Below are positions 56,583-64,000 of a stretch of DNA of 64,000 bases, piece after piece. The stretch is taken from the NCBI RefSeq assembly GCF_026130545.1, contig NZ_JAMOIM010000001.1:186001-250000 (forward strand), read 5' to 3'. Below the pieces are notes generated by a model. That model was given only the letters and a program-made list of their open reading frames with translations. It was not told where the DNA came from and made no database searches. How positions within the stretch are numbered: position 1 is the stretch's first letter; each line of letters opens with the position of its first letter. This DNA comes from Lichenifustis flavocetrariae. GTDB taxonomy: Bacteria > Pseudomonadota > Alphaproteobacteria > Rhizobiales > Beijerinckiaceae. The position numbers and the translations under genes are program-made.

Positions 56583-56825
56583 ATGCCCCGCTACTTCTTC
56601 AACCTTTGCAAGGACGGCCGACCCCCTGACCTCGCCGGGGCCGAATTGCAGGATCTCGCACACGCCCGCCGGGAGGCATCCCGGCAGATGGCCGAAGAGA
56701 TGAAGGCCCAGACGGATCAGTTTCTGCAAGACGAGGAATGGCGGATCGAGATCTCGGATGAGACGGGTCTGATCCTGTTCACCGTGTTCGGCACAGCGGT
56801 CGAGTCGGCCGCAGGCCGGGGGTAG
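56583..56825 (+). CDS. DUF6894-family small protein
   Basis: A protein of 80 aa beginning MPRYFFNLCKDGRPPDLAGA and continuing with ARREASRQMAEEM. This pattern (PRYFF, a DG, then D-x-x-G and an AR-x-EA helix) is the DUF6894 family, abundant in Hyphomicrobiales and of unknown function. Start chosen at the family N-terminus. Confidence 0.82.
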   Translation: MPRYFFNLCKDGRPPDLAGAELQDLAHARREASRQMAEEMKAQTDQFLQDEEWRIEISDETGLILFTVFGTAVESAAGRG

Positions 56826-56849
56826 ACATGAATTCAGCGCTGGTGGCCG

Positions 56850-57932
56850 TTACTCTGTCACACCAGAGCCCTGCCGGCTCTTCATCAGTGGCTGGATGTG
56901 TTCCCCAAATTGCTCCATGCCGATGATGAAATCATCGAAGGTGAGCATCACGCCTTTCAGGCCGGGCAGGGTGGCGATCTCGTCGAGCATGCGGGCGATG
57001 CTGGCGTAGGAGCCGATCAGCTTGAAGATGCCGGTCGGCTGCGGGTCTTGGATGACGCTCATGAGGTTCGAGGCGGTCGATCCCTCCTGGGCTTTGCTGT
57101 CGGCGCCGGCCTGCGTGGCCTGCCATTGGAGTGCTTCAAGGTCGGTGCCGGCCTTGTAGTGGTCCCATTTTGCGAAGGCCGCCTCATCTGTTTCATCGGC
57201 GATGATCATGAGTAGCAGCAGGGCGCCGACGTCGCGCCCGGTCGCGGCCACGGCGGCCCCGACGCGATCGAGGACGGCGCGGGGTGCTTGCGGCGCGTTC
57301 AGACCGGGCGCACCGACGAAATTGTAATCACCATATTCGGCGACGAAGCGCATGCCACGGTCGCTCTGGCCGGCCCCGACGATGGGAATGTGCCCGGAAG
57401 GCTGCGGGCTCAACAGGCAATCGTCCATCTGGAAGAAATCGCCCTTCAGGTCGGAGCGGCCTTTCGTCCACAACTCCTGCATGATCTGCACATATTCGGA
57501 CACATAATCGTAGCGGCGGGCGAAATGCGCGTCGCCCGGCCAGAGTCCCATCTGCTGATATTCCTTCGGCTGCCATCCGGTGACGATATTCACCCCGAAT
57601 CGGCCGGGCGCGATGGAGTCGATCGTGACCGCCATCCGGGCCACGAGGGGCGGCGGCATGGTGAGCACGGCCACGGAGGCGAAGAGCTGGATGCGGCGCG
57701 TCACCGCCGCGATCCCGGCCATCAGGGTAAAGGATTCCAGGTTGTGGACCCAATATTCGCTTGGCCCGGTATAGCCGCGTAGCTTGATCATGGAGAGCGC
57801 GAAATCGAGACCATAATGCTCGGCCCGCTGCACCACGGTGCGGTTGAGATCGAAGCTCGGCATGGTTTTGGGCGAGGTCGTGGAGATCAGCCAGCCCCGG
57901 CTGCCGATCGGGATGAAGACACCGATTTTCAA
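56850..57932 (-). CDS. RutA-like flavin-dependent monooxygenase, paralogue 1
   Basis: 360 aa from a TTG start. The TTG is preceded by AGGAG at a 9-base spacing, and it places [15 protein letters not shown] at the N-terminus exactly as in the second RutA of this window; the ATG 87 bases upstream adds unlikely sequence. Luciferase-like barrel with TLMAGIAAVTRRIQLFASVA, GRFGVNIVTGWQPKEYQQMG, VGAGQSDRGMRF and LTFDDFIIGMEQFGEHIQP. RutA opens the uracil ring using reduced FMN and oxygen. Stands alone and is divergent from the asparaginase operon; likely acts on a related cyclic imide or pyrimidine. Confidence 0.85.
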   Translation of the reverse strand: MKIGVFIPIGSRGWLISTTSPKTMPSFDLNRTVVQRAEHYGLDFALSMIKLRGYTGPSEYWVHNLESFTLMAGIAAVTRRIQLFASVAVLTMPPPLVARMAVTIDSIAPGRFGVNIVTGWQPKEYQQMGLWPGDAHFARRYDYVSEYVQIMQELWTKGRSDLKGDFFQMDDCLLSPQPSGHIPIVGAGQSDRGMRFVAEYGDYNFVGAPGLNAPQAPRAVLDRVGAAVAATGRDVGALLLLMIIADETDEAAFAKWDHYKAGTDLEALQWQATQAGADSKAQEGSTASNLMSVIQDPQPTGIFKLIGSYASIARMLDEIATLPGLKGVMLTFDDFIIGMEQFGEHIQPLMKSRQGSGVTE

Positions 57933-58226
57933 GAATTGACGCTCCTGGGCTCCCGAGGGGATGCCGGTTCCGCTGCATCCAGGGTGGCCCCCGTCGTGGC
58001 GCATGTCACGCGTTCGCACGCGCCATGGCGCCAGCGAGCCACCTTGATGGCCTATGCTCGCAAGTCCATTCCGGTGTCGCCTAATGACCTTTTCTCATCC
58101 GTCTTGAAGAAATCATGCATGGCGCGGCCCGTCGGATCGGCCCTAGCGTCGCCTCAGCGCAGCAAAGGGTGCTGCAAGCCGGGCCATCCTCCGTGACGGG
58201 GCGTCCGGCATAGAGGCGGGACCGGC

Positions 58227-59222
58227 ATGGTGGCGAAGGTGGCTTTCATCGGAACGGGCGGCACCATGTCGTCGGTCGGCCGGGGGCCTCTCGATCTGCT
58301 GGATTACAGCATCAACAAAACCATGCTGCATGCCGAGGAAATCCTCGACGCCTTTCCCGAGGTTCGGGAGGTGGCGGAGATCGTCCCGGTGCGGTTCAAG
58401 GCCGTGCCCACCACGGCCCTTGGTTTCCCCGAATGGAAGGAGCTGGCGCTCATCTGCGACAGGCTCGTGGCCGAGCACCCGGATCTTGCCGGCATCGTCA
58501 TCGGCCATGGCACGGCGACGCTGGAGGAGACGGCCTATATCCTGAGCCTCACGCTCAAGGTCTCCATCCCGGTCGTGATTGTGGGATCGCAGCGGCCGCT
58601 CAGCGGTTTGTCGACGGACGCCGCCCTCAACCTCGTCAATGCGGTGCGGACCGCGGCGAGCCCGGCGTCGCGGGGCAGGGGGGTGCTGGTGCTCCTCAAC
58701 GACGAGATCCAGGCGGCGCGCGAGGTGACGAAGACCTCGACGTTCCGGATGCAGACGTTCCGGACGCCGGATTTCGGCATTCTCGGCTATGTCGACGGGG
58801 ATCTCGTCCGCTATTACCGCTCCACCGAGCGGCGGCATGCACCGGACACGGAATTCGACCTCCGCCCGCTCGAAGCCCTGCCGCGTGTCGATATCGTCTA
58901 TTCCTACGCGGGCGGCGACGGCACGGCGATCCGCGCCTATGTGGCGGCTGGCGCACGGGGGTTGGTCTCGGCCGGTTTCGCGCCCGGGATGACGACACCT
59001 GACGAGGGTGTGGCACTGGCCGAGGCCGTGAAGGCCGGCGTCACGGTGCTGCAATCGACCCGCGCGGGCAGCGGCGTCACCCTCGATGGGCACAAGCTGC
59101 GCGACATGGGAATCATCCCGGCCGACAACCTCAACCCCCAAAAGGCGCGCCTTCTTCTCGCCTTGGCCCTGACGGTGACGCGTGACCCGGTGGAGATCCG
59201 CCGCATCGTCGACACCTATTGA
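58227..59222 (+). CDS. Asparaginase/glutaminase-family protein with altered substrate site
   Basis: A protein of 331 aa. The N-terminal nucleophile block FIGTGGTMSS (Thr13) and second block GHGTATLEETAY (Thr96) are present, with Lys169 in REVTKTSTFRMQTF. In L-asparaginases the second block is GTDT-x-EET; the Asp that binds the substrate alpha-amino group is Ala97 here. Hydrolysis of an amide lacking that amino group is therefore plausible. No signal peptide. Stop overlaps a possible TTG start of the amidase gene; first gene of the operon. Confidence 0.85.
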   Translation: MVAKVAFIGTGGTMSSVGRGPLDLLDYSINKTMLHAEEILDAFPEVREVAEIVPVRFKAVPTTALGFPEWKELALICDRLVAEHPDLAGIVIGHGTATLEETAYILSLTLKVSIPVVIVGSQRPLSGLSTDAALNLVNAVRTAASPASRGRGVLVLLNDEIQAAREVTKTSTFRMQTFRTPDFGILGYVDGDLVRYYRSTERRHAPDTEFDLRPLEALPRVDIVYSYAGGDGTAIRAYVAAGARGLVSAGFAPGMTTPDEGVALAEAVKAGVTVLQSTRAGSGVTLDGHKLRDMGIIPADNLNPQKARLLLALALTVTRDPVEIRRIVDTY

Positions 59223-59233
59223 GCGCGGCTCAC

Positions 59234-60538
59234 ATGACGCAGCCAAACCTCCTGTCGGCGTCCGAGGCGGTGGCGCGGATGCGGGCGGGGCAACTGTCTG
59301 TCGAAGACCTGGCGCTTTCCTGCTTCGCGCGCATCGACGCGCGGGACGCGGTCGTCAAAGGCTGGGTGGCGCTCGACCGCGATCGGGTGCTTGTGCAAGC
59401 CCGTGAGCTCGATCGTCTCGGTCCCCGCGGCCCGCTTCACGGTCTTCCCATTGCGGTCAAGGACGTCATCCAGACGCAGGATCTGCCGACCCGACACAAC
59501 TCGCCGCTCTACCAGGACAGCTTTCCGGCCATCGATGCCGGCTGCGTGAGAACCCTACGCGCCGCCGGAGCGTTGATCTTCGGCAAGACCGACACGACCG
59601 AATTCGCCGCCACCGTCCGGGGCGGCCGGTCCCGCAATCCGCATGATTCCGCCCGGACGCCCGGCGGTTCATCGAGCGGCTCGGCAGCCGTGGTGGCCGA
59701 CTGCCAGGTGCCGATCGGGCTCGGCACGCAGACCGGCGGGTCGACGATCCGCCCTGCCTCCTTCTGCGGCGTCTACGCGCTGAAGGCGACCTGGGGCGCC
59801 ATCAATCGCGAGGGCCTCAAGATGCTGTCGCCGACCCTCGACACGCTTGGACTCTACGCGCGCTCGGTGGCCGACCTCGACCTCCTGGCCGACGTGTTCG
59901 ACCTCGAGGATCGCGTGTCGCCCAAAGCTGTCGCACTCGCAGGGGCTCGGGTCGCCGCCTGCCGGTCTCCCGTCTGGCCCAAGGCGGAAGCGGCGACACG
60001 CGCCGCCTTCGACACCGGCATCGCGCTGTTGCGGCGTGCCGGCGCGGACGTCGTCGACCTCGATCTGCCGCCACTCTTCGACACATTGCCGGATCATCAC
60101 ACCGCGGTCATGCATGGCGAGGCCAGAGCGACATTCCTGAGCGAGGACCGGTTCGACCACGCACGTCTGCACGACGATTTCAGGGCCATGGTGGAGAACC
60201 GCAGGAGGATCTCGAAGGCCGCTTTGCTTGAAGCCTATGATGTCGCGGCGCAAGGCCGCATGGCATTCGATGCCATCGCGGCGGATTTCGACGCCGTCTT
60301 GACACCGAGCGCCGTCGGTGAGGCTCCCGTGGGCGAGGGCACGGGGGACGCCTCCTTCAATTCGATGTGGACCCTGCTGCATGTTCCGGTGGTCAACCTG
60401 CCCGGCTTCGTGGGTCCTGCCGGGATGCCTGTTGGCCTGTCCCTCGTTGCGGGCCGCTACAGAGACCGTCATCTGCTCGGCATGGCAAAGATCATCGGAC
60501 CGCTCTTCGAGGCGCAGGGAGCAACGCATGCGCGTTGA
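59234..60538 (+). CDS. Amidase signature-family hydrolase
   Basis: 434 aa from the ATG before TQPNLLSASEA; a TTG 15 bases upstream overlaps the asparaginase stop. The Ser-cisSer-Lys triad is visible: Lys76 in LPIAVKDVIQT, cis-Ser in RTPGGSSSGSAAVV (about 146-149) and nucleophile Ser170 in GTQTGGSTIRPA. Amidases of this group (including AtzE/AtzF and allophanate-hydrolase relatives) cleave linear amides or ureido compounds. Acts presumably after ring opening or deamidation in the same pathway. Confidence 0.9.
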   Translation: MTQPNLLSASEAVARMRAGQLSVEDLALSCFARIDARDAVVKGWVALDRDRVLVQARELDRLGPRGPLHGLPIAVKDVIQTQDLPTRHNSPLYQDSFPAIDAGCVRTLRAAGALIFGKTDTTEFAATVRGGRSRNPHDSARTPGGSSSGSAAVVADCQVPIGLGTQTGGSTIRPASFCGVYALKATWGAINREGLKMLSPTLDTLGLYARSVADLDLLADVFDLEDRVSPKAVALAGARVAACRSPVWPKAEAATRAAFDTGIALLRRAGADVVDLDLPPLFDTLPDHHTAVMHGEARATFLSEDRFDHARLHDDFRAMVENRRRISKAALLEAYDVAAQGRMAFDAIAADFDAVLTPSAVGEAPVGEGTGDASFNSMWTLLHVPVVNLPGFVGPAGMPVGLSLVAGRYRDRHLLGMAKIIGPLFEAQGATHAR

Positions 60539-60575
60539 ATTGCTGCGCCGCTCGACCGGGATGGCCTGAGCGACC

Positions 60576-62090
60576 ATGACGATGTCGTCGAAGGTCGATC
60601 ACGCCGCGCAGCCGGAGGTTTCCCTGCCAGCGCTGCGCTCCGGCCGCCGTCCGCTCGTTCCGCTGATCGTCGCGGCGGCCTTCTTGATGGAATCGATCGA
60701 TTCCACGGTTTTGAACACCTCGATCCCGACGATCGCGACCGACCTGCGGGTCATGCCGCTCACGCTTCACATGGCCATCACGGTCTACACGCTCAGCTTG
60801 GCGGTCTTCATCCCGATGAGCGGCTGGCTGGCCGACCGTGTCGGGGCTAAGCGTCTGTTCTGCGGGGCGCTCGGCCTGTTCATGCTCGGCTCGGCGCTCT
60901 GTGGCGCGTCGCAGAATCTCGAAGGCTTGCTGGCCGCGCGCGCCCTGCAAGGGTTCGGCGGTGCCATGACGACTCCGGTCGGGCGGCTCATCCTGCTGCG
61001 ATCCTTCGACAAGCGCGATCTGGCCTGGGCCATGAGTTTCATGGTGACCCCGGTGCTGATCGGCCCGTTTCTTGGTCCGCTGCTGGGCGGGCTGATTACG
61101 ACCTACGCGTCCTGGCGGTGGATTTTCTATCTCAATCTGCCTGTCGGCGCGGCTGCGATCGCCGCGACCCTCGCGTTCATTGCCCCGGACCCCGAGATTC
61201 CACGCCGCCGTTTCGACCTCAAAGGGTTCCTTCTGGTCGCCCTGGCGTTCGCCTGTCTGCAACTCAGCATCGAGAACACGACCGCGCCCTTCCTGCCGGG
61301 CTTTATGCGCCTGATCGTCGCCTTGCTAATCCCCGGCGCGGCGCTGCTCTATGTCTACGGCGCACGAAACACCGCGCATCCGGCGCTTGATCTCACGCTT
61401 CTGCGGTCCCGTACGTTCCGGATCGGGGTGCTTGCTGGAAGCCTCTGCCGCGTCGGCTTGAACGGTCAGCCGTTCCTGCTGCCCCTCTTGTTTCAGCTCT
61501 GCTACGGCCTGTCGGCGCTGCAATCCGGGTCGATCACCTTCACGGCCGCCATCGGGTCGCTGATCACCCGGCCGCTCATGGTACCGCTTCTCAGGCGGTT
61601 CGGGTTTCGGCGCCTGATGCTGGTGACCCCGATCCTGGGTGCGATCGTGATCGCGGGCTGCGCGGGCTTTACGAGCACGACGCCGCGCCCCCTGCTCATG
61701 GCTTATCTCGTGCTGTCCAGCCTTGTGTCATCGGTGCAGTTCAACGCCCAGAACATGTTGATCTACGCCGAACTGCCTCCCGACCGGCTGAGTGCCAGCG
61801 TCAGTATCGCGGCCGTGGCGCAACAGATTTCCATGGGGCTCGGGATTTCGCTCGCGGCGACCTTCCTGGCCGTCGTCGGCAATCCGGCGACCGGCCCGGT
61901 CCAACGTGATTTCACCCTGGTGTTCCTGCTGATGGCCGTGATCCCGCTGCTGTCGCTTCCCCAGTTCCTGCGCCTGCGCTCGGAGGACGGTGCCGAAGTG
62001 AGCGGTTGGCGTGCGGATCGAAAGGCAAAACCGTCAGACGCCATTCCCCGTTTCTGGCCCGGCCGAGATCGTCGCCGGGATCCGGCCTGA
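60576..62090 (+). CDS. MFS transporter, DHA2 family
   Basis: A protein of 504 aa with around fourteen hydrophobic segments, AAFLMESIDSTVLNTSIPTI in TM1, GWLADRVGAKRLF after TM2, and ARALQGFGGAMTTPVGR. Embedded between the amidase and RutF-like genes in one operon, so it may export an inhibitory intermediate or import the substrate; DHA2 proteins usually export. An in-frame ATG at 60582 is an alternative start. Confidence 0.87.
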   Translation: MTMSSKVDHAAQPEVSLPALRSGRRPLVPLIVAAAFLMESIDSTVLNTSIPTIATDLRVMPLTLHMAITVYTLSLAVFIPMSGWLADRVGAKRLFCGALGLFMLGSALCGASQNLEGLLAARALQGFGGAMTTPVGRLILLRSFDKRDLAWAMSFMVTPVLIGPFLGPLLGGLITTYASWRWIFYLNLPVGAAAIAATLAFIAPDPEIPRRRFDLKGFLLVALAFACLQLSIENTTAPFLPGFMRLIVALLIPGAALLYVYGARNTAHPALDLTLLRSRTFRIGVLAGSLCRVGLNGQPFLLPLLFQLCYGLSALQSGSITFTAAIGSLITRPLMVPLLRRFGFRRLMLVTPILGAIVIAGCAGFTSTTPRPLLMAYLVLSSLVSSVQFNAQNMLIYAELPPDRLSASVSIAAVAQQISMGLGISLAATFLAVVGNPATGPVQRDFTLVFLLMAVIPLLSLPQFLRLRSEDGAEVSGWRADRKAKPSDAIPRFWPGRDRRRDPA

Positions 62091-62138
62091 AACTTGCAGC
62101 ATCACCCTTTTGCGGACAGCGCCTGGAAGGAACCCGCT

Positions 62139-62672
62139 ATGTCGCTTCAAGACATCACCAAAACGGAGCCGGGTCTGCGTGGCTCAGGTCCCACCCGCGA
62201 GGCATTCCGGGACGCCATGGCGAGACTCGGGGGCGCCGTGAATGTCGTCACCACCAGCGGTCCGGCCGGTCAGGCGGGCTTTACCGCCTCGGCGGTCTGT
62301 AGCGTTTCCGACAGCCCGCCAACGCTGCTCGTGTGCCTCAACCGCAGCGCGTCGGTCTATGACACGTTCAAGGCCAATGGCATCCTCTGCGTCAACACGC
62401 TGGCCTTCGGGCAGGAGGGGATTGCGAGCCTGTTCGGCGGCAAGACGCCGATGGCCGATCGCTTCGCCTCGGCCAAGTGGACCACGCTCACCACTGATGC
62501 GCCGGTGCTCGACGGCGCCCTGGCGTCATTCGATTGCCAGGTCGCCGAGATCGTCGAGAGCGGCACGCATGATGTTCTGTTCTGCTCGGTCCTGGCGGTT
62601 CGTTCGGCAACGGCCGGCCACGGGCTCATCTATTTCGACCGGCGGTTCCATGCCGTCGCCGACCAAAGCTGA
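62139..62672 (+). CDS. rutF: RutF-like NADH:FMN reductase
   Basis: 177 aa from the ATG before SLQDITKTE, after GGAAGGAA. A flavin reductase-like domain: FRDAMARLGGAVNVVTTSGP, GFTASAVCSVSDSPPTLLVC, and the FDRRFHAV end. It supplies reduced FMN to the RutA monooxygenase encoded next (66 bp downstream). The short branched homologues HpaC and ActVB are alternatives, but pairing with RutA favours RutF. Confidence 0.88.
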   Translation: MSLQDITKTEPGLRGSGPTREAFRDAMARLGGAVNVVTTSGPAGQAGFTASAVCSVSDSPPTLLVCLNRSASVYDTFKANGILCVNTLAFGQEGIASLFGGKTPMADRFASAKWTTLTTDAPVLDGALASFDCQVAEIVESGTHDVLFCSVLAVRSATAGHGLIYFDRRFHAVADQS

Positions 62673-62738
62673 TTGTCGCATGGCATGTCGCTTGCCTCGC
62701 ATCAACAGTTCCCGCCTCACGCTTGAAGGAGATTTGAT

Positions 62739-63818
62739 ATGGATATCGGCGTCTTCATTCCGATCGGCAACAACGGCTGGCTGATTTCGGAAGCGGCACC
62801 CCAGTACAAGCCGAGCTACGATCTGAATAAAGCAGTGGTGCAGAAGGCCGAACATTACGGGTTCGAATTCGCCCTCTCGATGATCAAGCTGCATGGCTTC
62901 GGCGGCAAGACGGAGTTCTGGGACTACAACCTCGAATCCTTCACGCTGATGGCGGGCCTCGCGGCCGTGACGACCAAGATCAAACTCTACGCCTCGACGG
63001 CCGTGTTGACACTGCCGCCCGCGATCGTGGCCCGGATGGCGACGACGATCGATTCCATTTCCGGCGGCCGGTTCGGGATCAATATCGTGTCCGGCTGGCA
63101 AAAGGCCGAATACGACCAGATGGGGTTGTGGCCTGGCGACGATTACTTCGGGCACCGCTACGAATATTCGTCCGAATACGTTCAGGTGATGAAGGATCTC
63201 TGGTCGACCGGCGAGTCGAACCACAAGGGCCGCTTCTTCACCATGACCGATTGCGCCATGAAGCCGCTGCCTTCGGCCGACATCAAGATCGTAGCGGCAG
63301 GCCAGAGCGGTCGCGGCATGGAATTCGCCGCGAGCTATGCGGACTATAATTTCGTCATGGGCACGGGGGTCAATACGCCAAGGGCATGCGCACCGACCTG
63401 CCAGAAGCTGGTAGAGGCGGCTGCCAAAACCGGCCGCGACGTCGGCTCTTACGTGCTCTTCATGGTGATCGCCGACGAAACCGACGAGCTCGCTCAGGCG
63501 AAATGGCAGAAATATCGCGATGGGGCCGATGTCGATGCCCTGTCCTGGATGGCCGATCAGGGCAGCAAGGACGCGGGCGATAACGGCACTGCCAAACACA
63601 TCAACCTTCCCGAGGGCGCGGTGAATTTCAACATGGGAACGCTCGTCGGTTCCTATGCCAACGTGGCCCGCATGCTGGACGAGATCGACACGATCGAAGG
63701 CGCCAAGGGCATCATGCTCACTTTTGACGATTTCTTGATCGGACTCGACCAGTTCGGCGAACGTATTCAGCCGCTGATGCAATCCCGTGCGACCGTTCAG
63801 ACCCGGCTTGCCGCGTGA
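62739..63818 (+). CDS. rutA: Pyrimidine monooxygenase RutA-like, paralogue 2
   Basis: A protein of 359 aa, begins [20 protein letters not shown] with a GAAGGAG site 8 bases upstream. Blocks seen are [60 protein letters not shown] and ITFDDF-like [18 protein letters not shown]. Same family as the gene at 56850. Expected to attack the pyrimidine or a related ring with FMNH2 and O2 from RutF. The rest of the classical rut set (rutB, C, D, E, G) is not visible except possibly the distant isochorismatase-like gene and the truncated downstream gene. Regulation probably shared with the operon. Confidence 0.88.
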   Translation: MDIGVFIPIGNNGWLISEAAPQYKPSYDLNKAVVQKAEHYGFEFALSMIKLHGFGGKTEFWDYNLESFTLMAGLAAVTTKIKLYASTAVLTLPPAIVARMATTIDSISGGRFGINIVSGWQKAEYDQMGLWPGDDYFGHRYEYSSEYVQVMKDLWSTGESNHKGRFFTMTDCAMKPLPSADIKIVAAGQSGRGMEFAASYADYNFVMGTGVNTPRACAPTCQKLVEAAAKTGRDVGSYVLFMVIADETDELAQAKWQKYRDGADVDALSWMADQGSKDAGDNGTAKHINLPEGAVNFNMGTLVGSYANVARMLDEIDTIEGAKGIMLTFDDFLIGLDQFGERIQPLMQSRATVQTRLAA

Positions 63819-64000
63819 GCAACGCGGTTTCGGCGGACACAATTCGCGCCACGATCATGGCCGGGACCGTGGCGCCTCGGTCGGCTGTCAAAAGCGAACT
63901 GCCGCCCCCCTATGACACGTCGTCGCCCGAACCGGCCTGGGCCGAACGAAGCTTCGCCGCCGCGGCGCCCCGACGGATGACGGTCGCGCCCGCCGGACCG
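63815..64000 (+). CDS. Coupled gene after rutA, 3' truncated by window
   Basis: A GTG overlaps the rutA stop by 4 bp (GTGA) and opens a frame continuing past the window end. The 62 visible residues ([20 protein letters not shown]..., then [18 protein letters not shown]) are Ala/Pro-rich and match no family I recognise. Position suggests a pathway gene. No ATG-based alternative is clearly better; an in-frame ATG lies 42 bases in. Confidence 0.5.
   Translation, partial: MSNAVSADTIRATIMAGTVAPRSAVKSELPPPYDTSSPEPAWAERSFAAAAPRRMTVAPAGP

Noticed and set aside
1-64000. CRISPR array, transposase or prophage genes
   Set aside because: No regularly spaced direct repeats, no IS-type terminal repeats with a transposase frame and no phage structural genes were seen anywhere in the window.

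Overview
The window comes from a high-GC alphaproteobacterium, most likely of the order Hyphomicrobiales (Rhizobiales). The signs are a beta-barrel porin ending in Phe, a GapR-like DUF2312 protein, a DUF6894 protein, a glgE / treS-maltokinase / glgB operon, many 4-bp ATGA/GTGA stop-start overlaps, and a GC-rich mosaic intergenic hairpin repeat of the kind common in rhizobial genomes. Genus cannot be fixed from the sequence. No phage, integrase, transposase or CRISPR array is visible.

Layout. 1-8000: 3' end of a porin gene, a GapR-like gene, purE, tRNA-Thr(GGT), a membrane metallophosphoesterase, a PsiF-type periplasmic protein, an FAD/NAD(P) flavoprotein and an orphan ssuD. 8000-11450: a copper-handling island (DUF2946 protein, PCuAC chaperone, a PepSY-membrane-protein remnant, CopC, SCO1). 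11480-15912: a coupled minus-strand block for small-molecule oxidation (cupin, SMP-30 lactonase, double VOC protein, GMC oxidoreductase, DoxX protein). 16162-20820: a type III polyketide synthase cluster with an ICMT-like methyltransferase, an MFS exporter and an unusual fusion of an ICMT/NnrU-like membrane domain to a UbiG-like methyltransferase. 21324-27132: catalase, small hypotheticals, an intergenic repeat, two translationally coupled alpha/beta hydrolases and an exported GH3 (NagZ-like) enzyme.

27137-33509 is the most unusual segment. It is a three-gene minus-strand operon of exported proteins: a protein with two CxxCH haem motifs and a C-terminal DUF4384-like region, followed by two caspase-like (C14) proteins. 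Their catalytic domains differ by one residue, while their C-terminal modules are unrelated (two LprI-like domains plus an NTF2-like domain, versus two PAN/Apple-like domains). It is followed by an AT-richer patch with small genes and a fasciclin gene, then purK, which lies far from purE.

36665-45473 encodes the GlgE route from trehalose to alpha-glucan (GlgE, TreS-maltokinase fusion, GlgB). 45610-48116 is a divergent LysR/MFS pair. 48266-64000 looks like a nitrogen-compound catabolic region: an isochorismatase-family amidohydrolase, a LysR regulator, a Pot-type ABC importer, a chemoreceptor with a CheR-tether-like C-terminus, a RutA paralogue, and an operon of asparaginase-like protein, amidase, MFS exporter, RutF-like flavin reductase, a second RutA and a further coupled gene cut by the window edge. 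The asparaginase-like protein lacks the conserved substrate-binding Asp, which fits a substrate other than asparagine.
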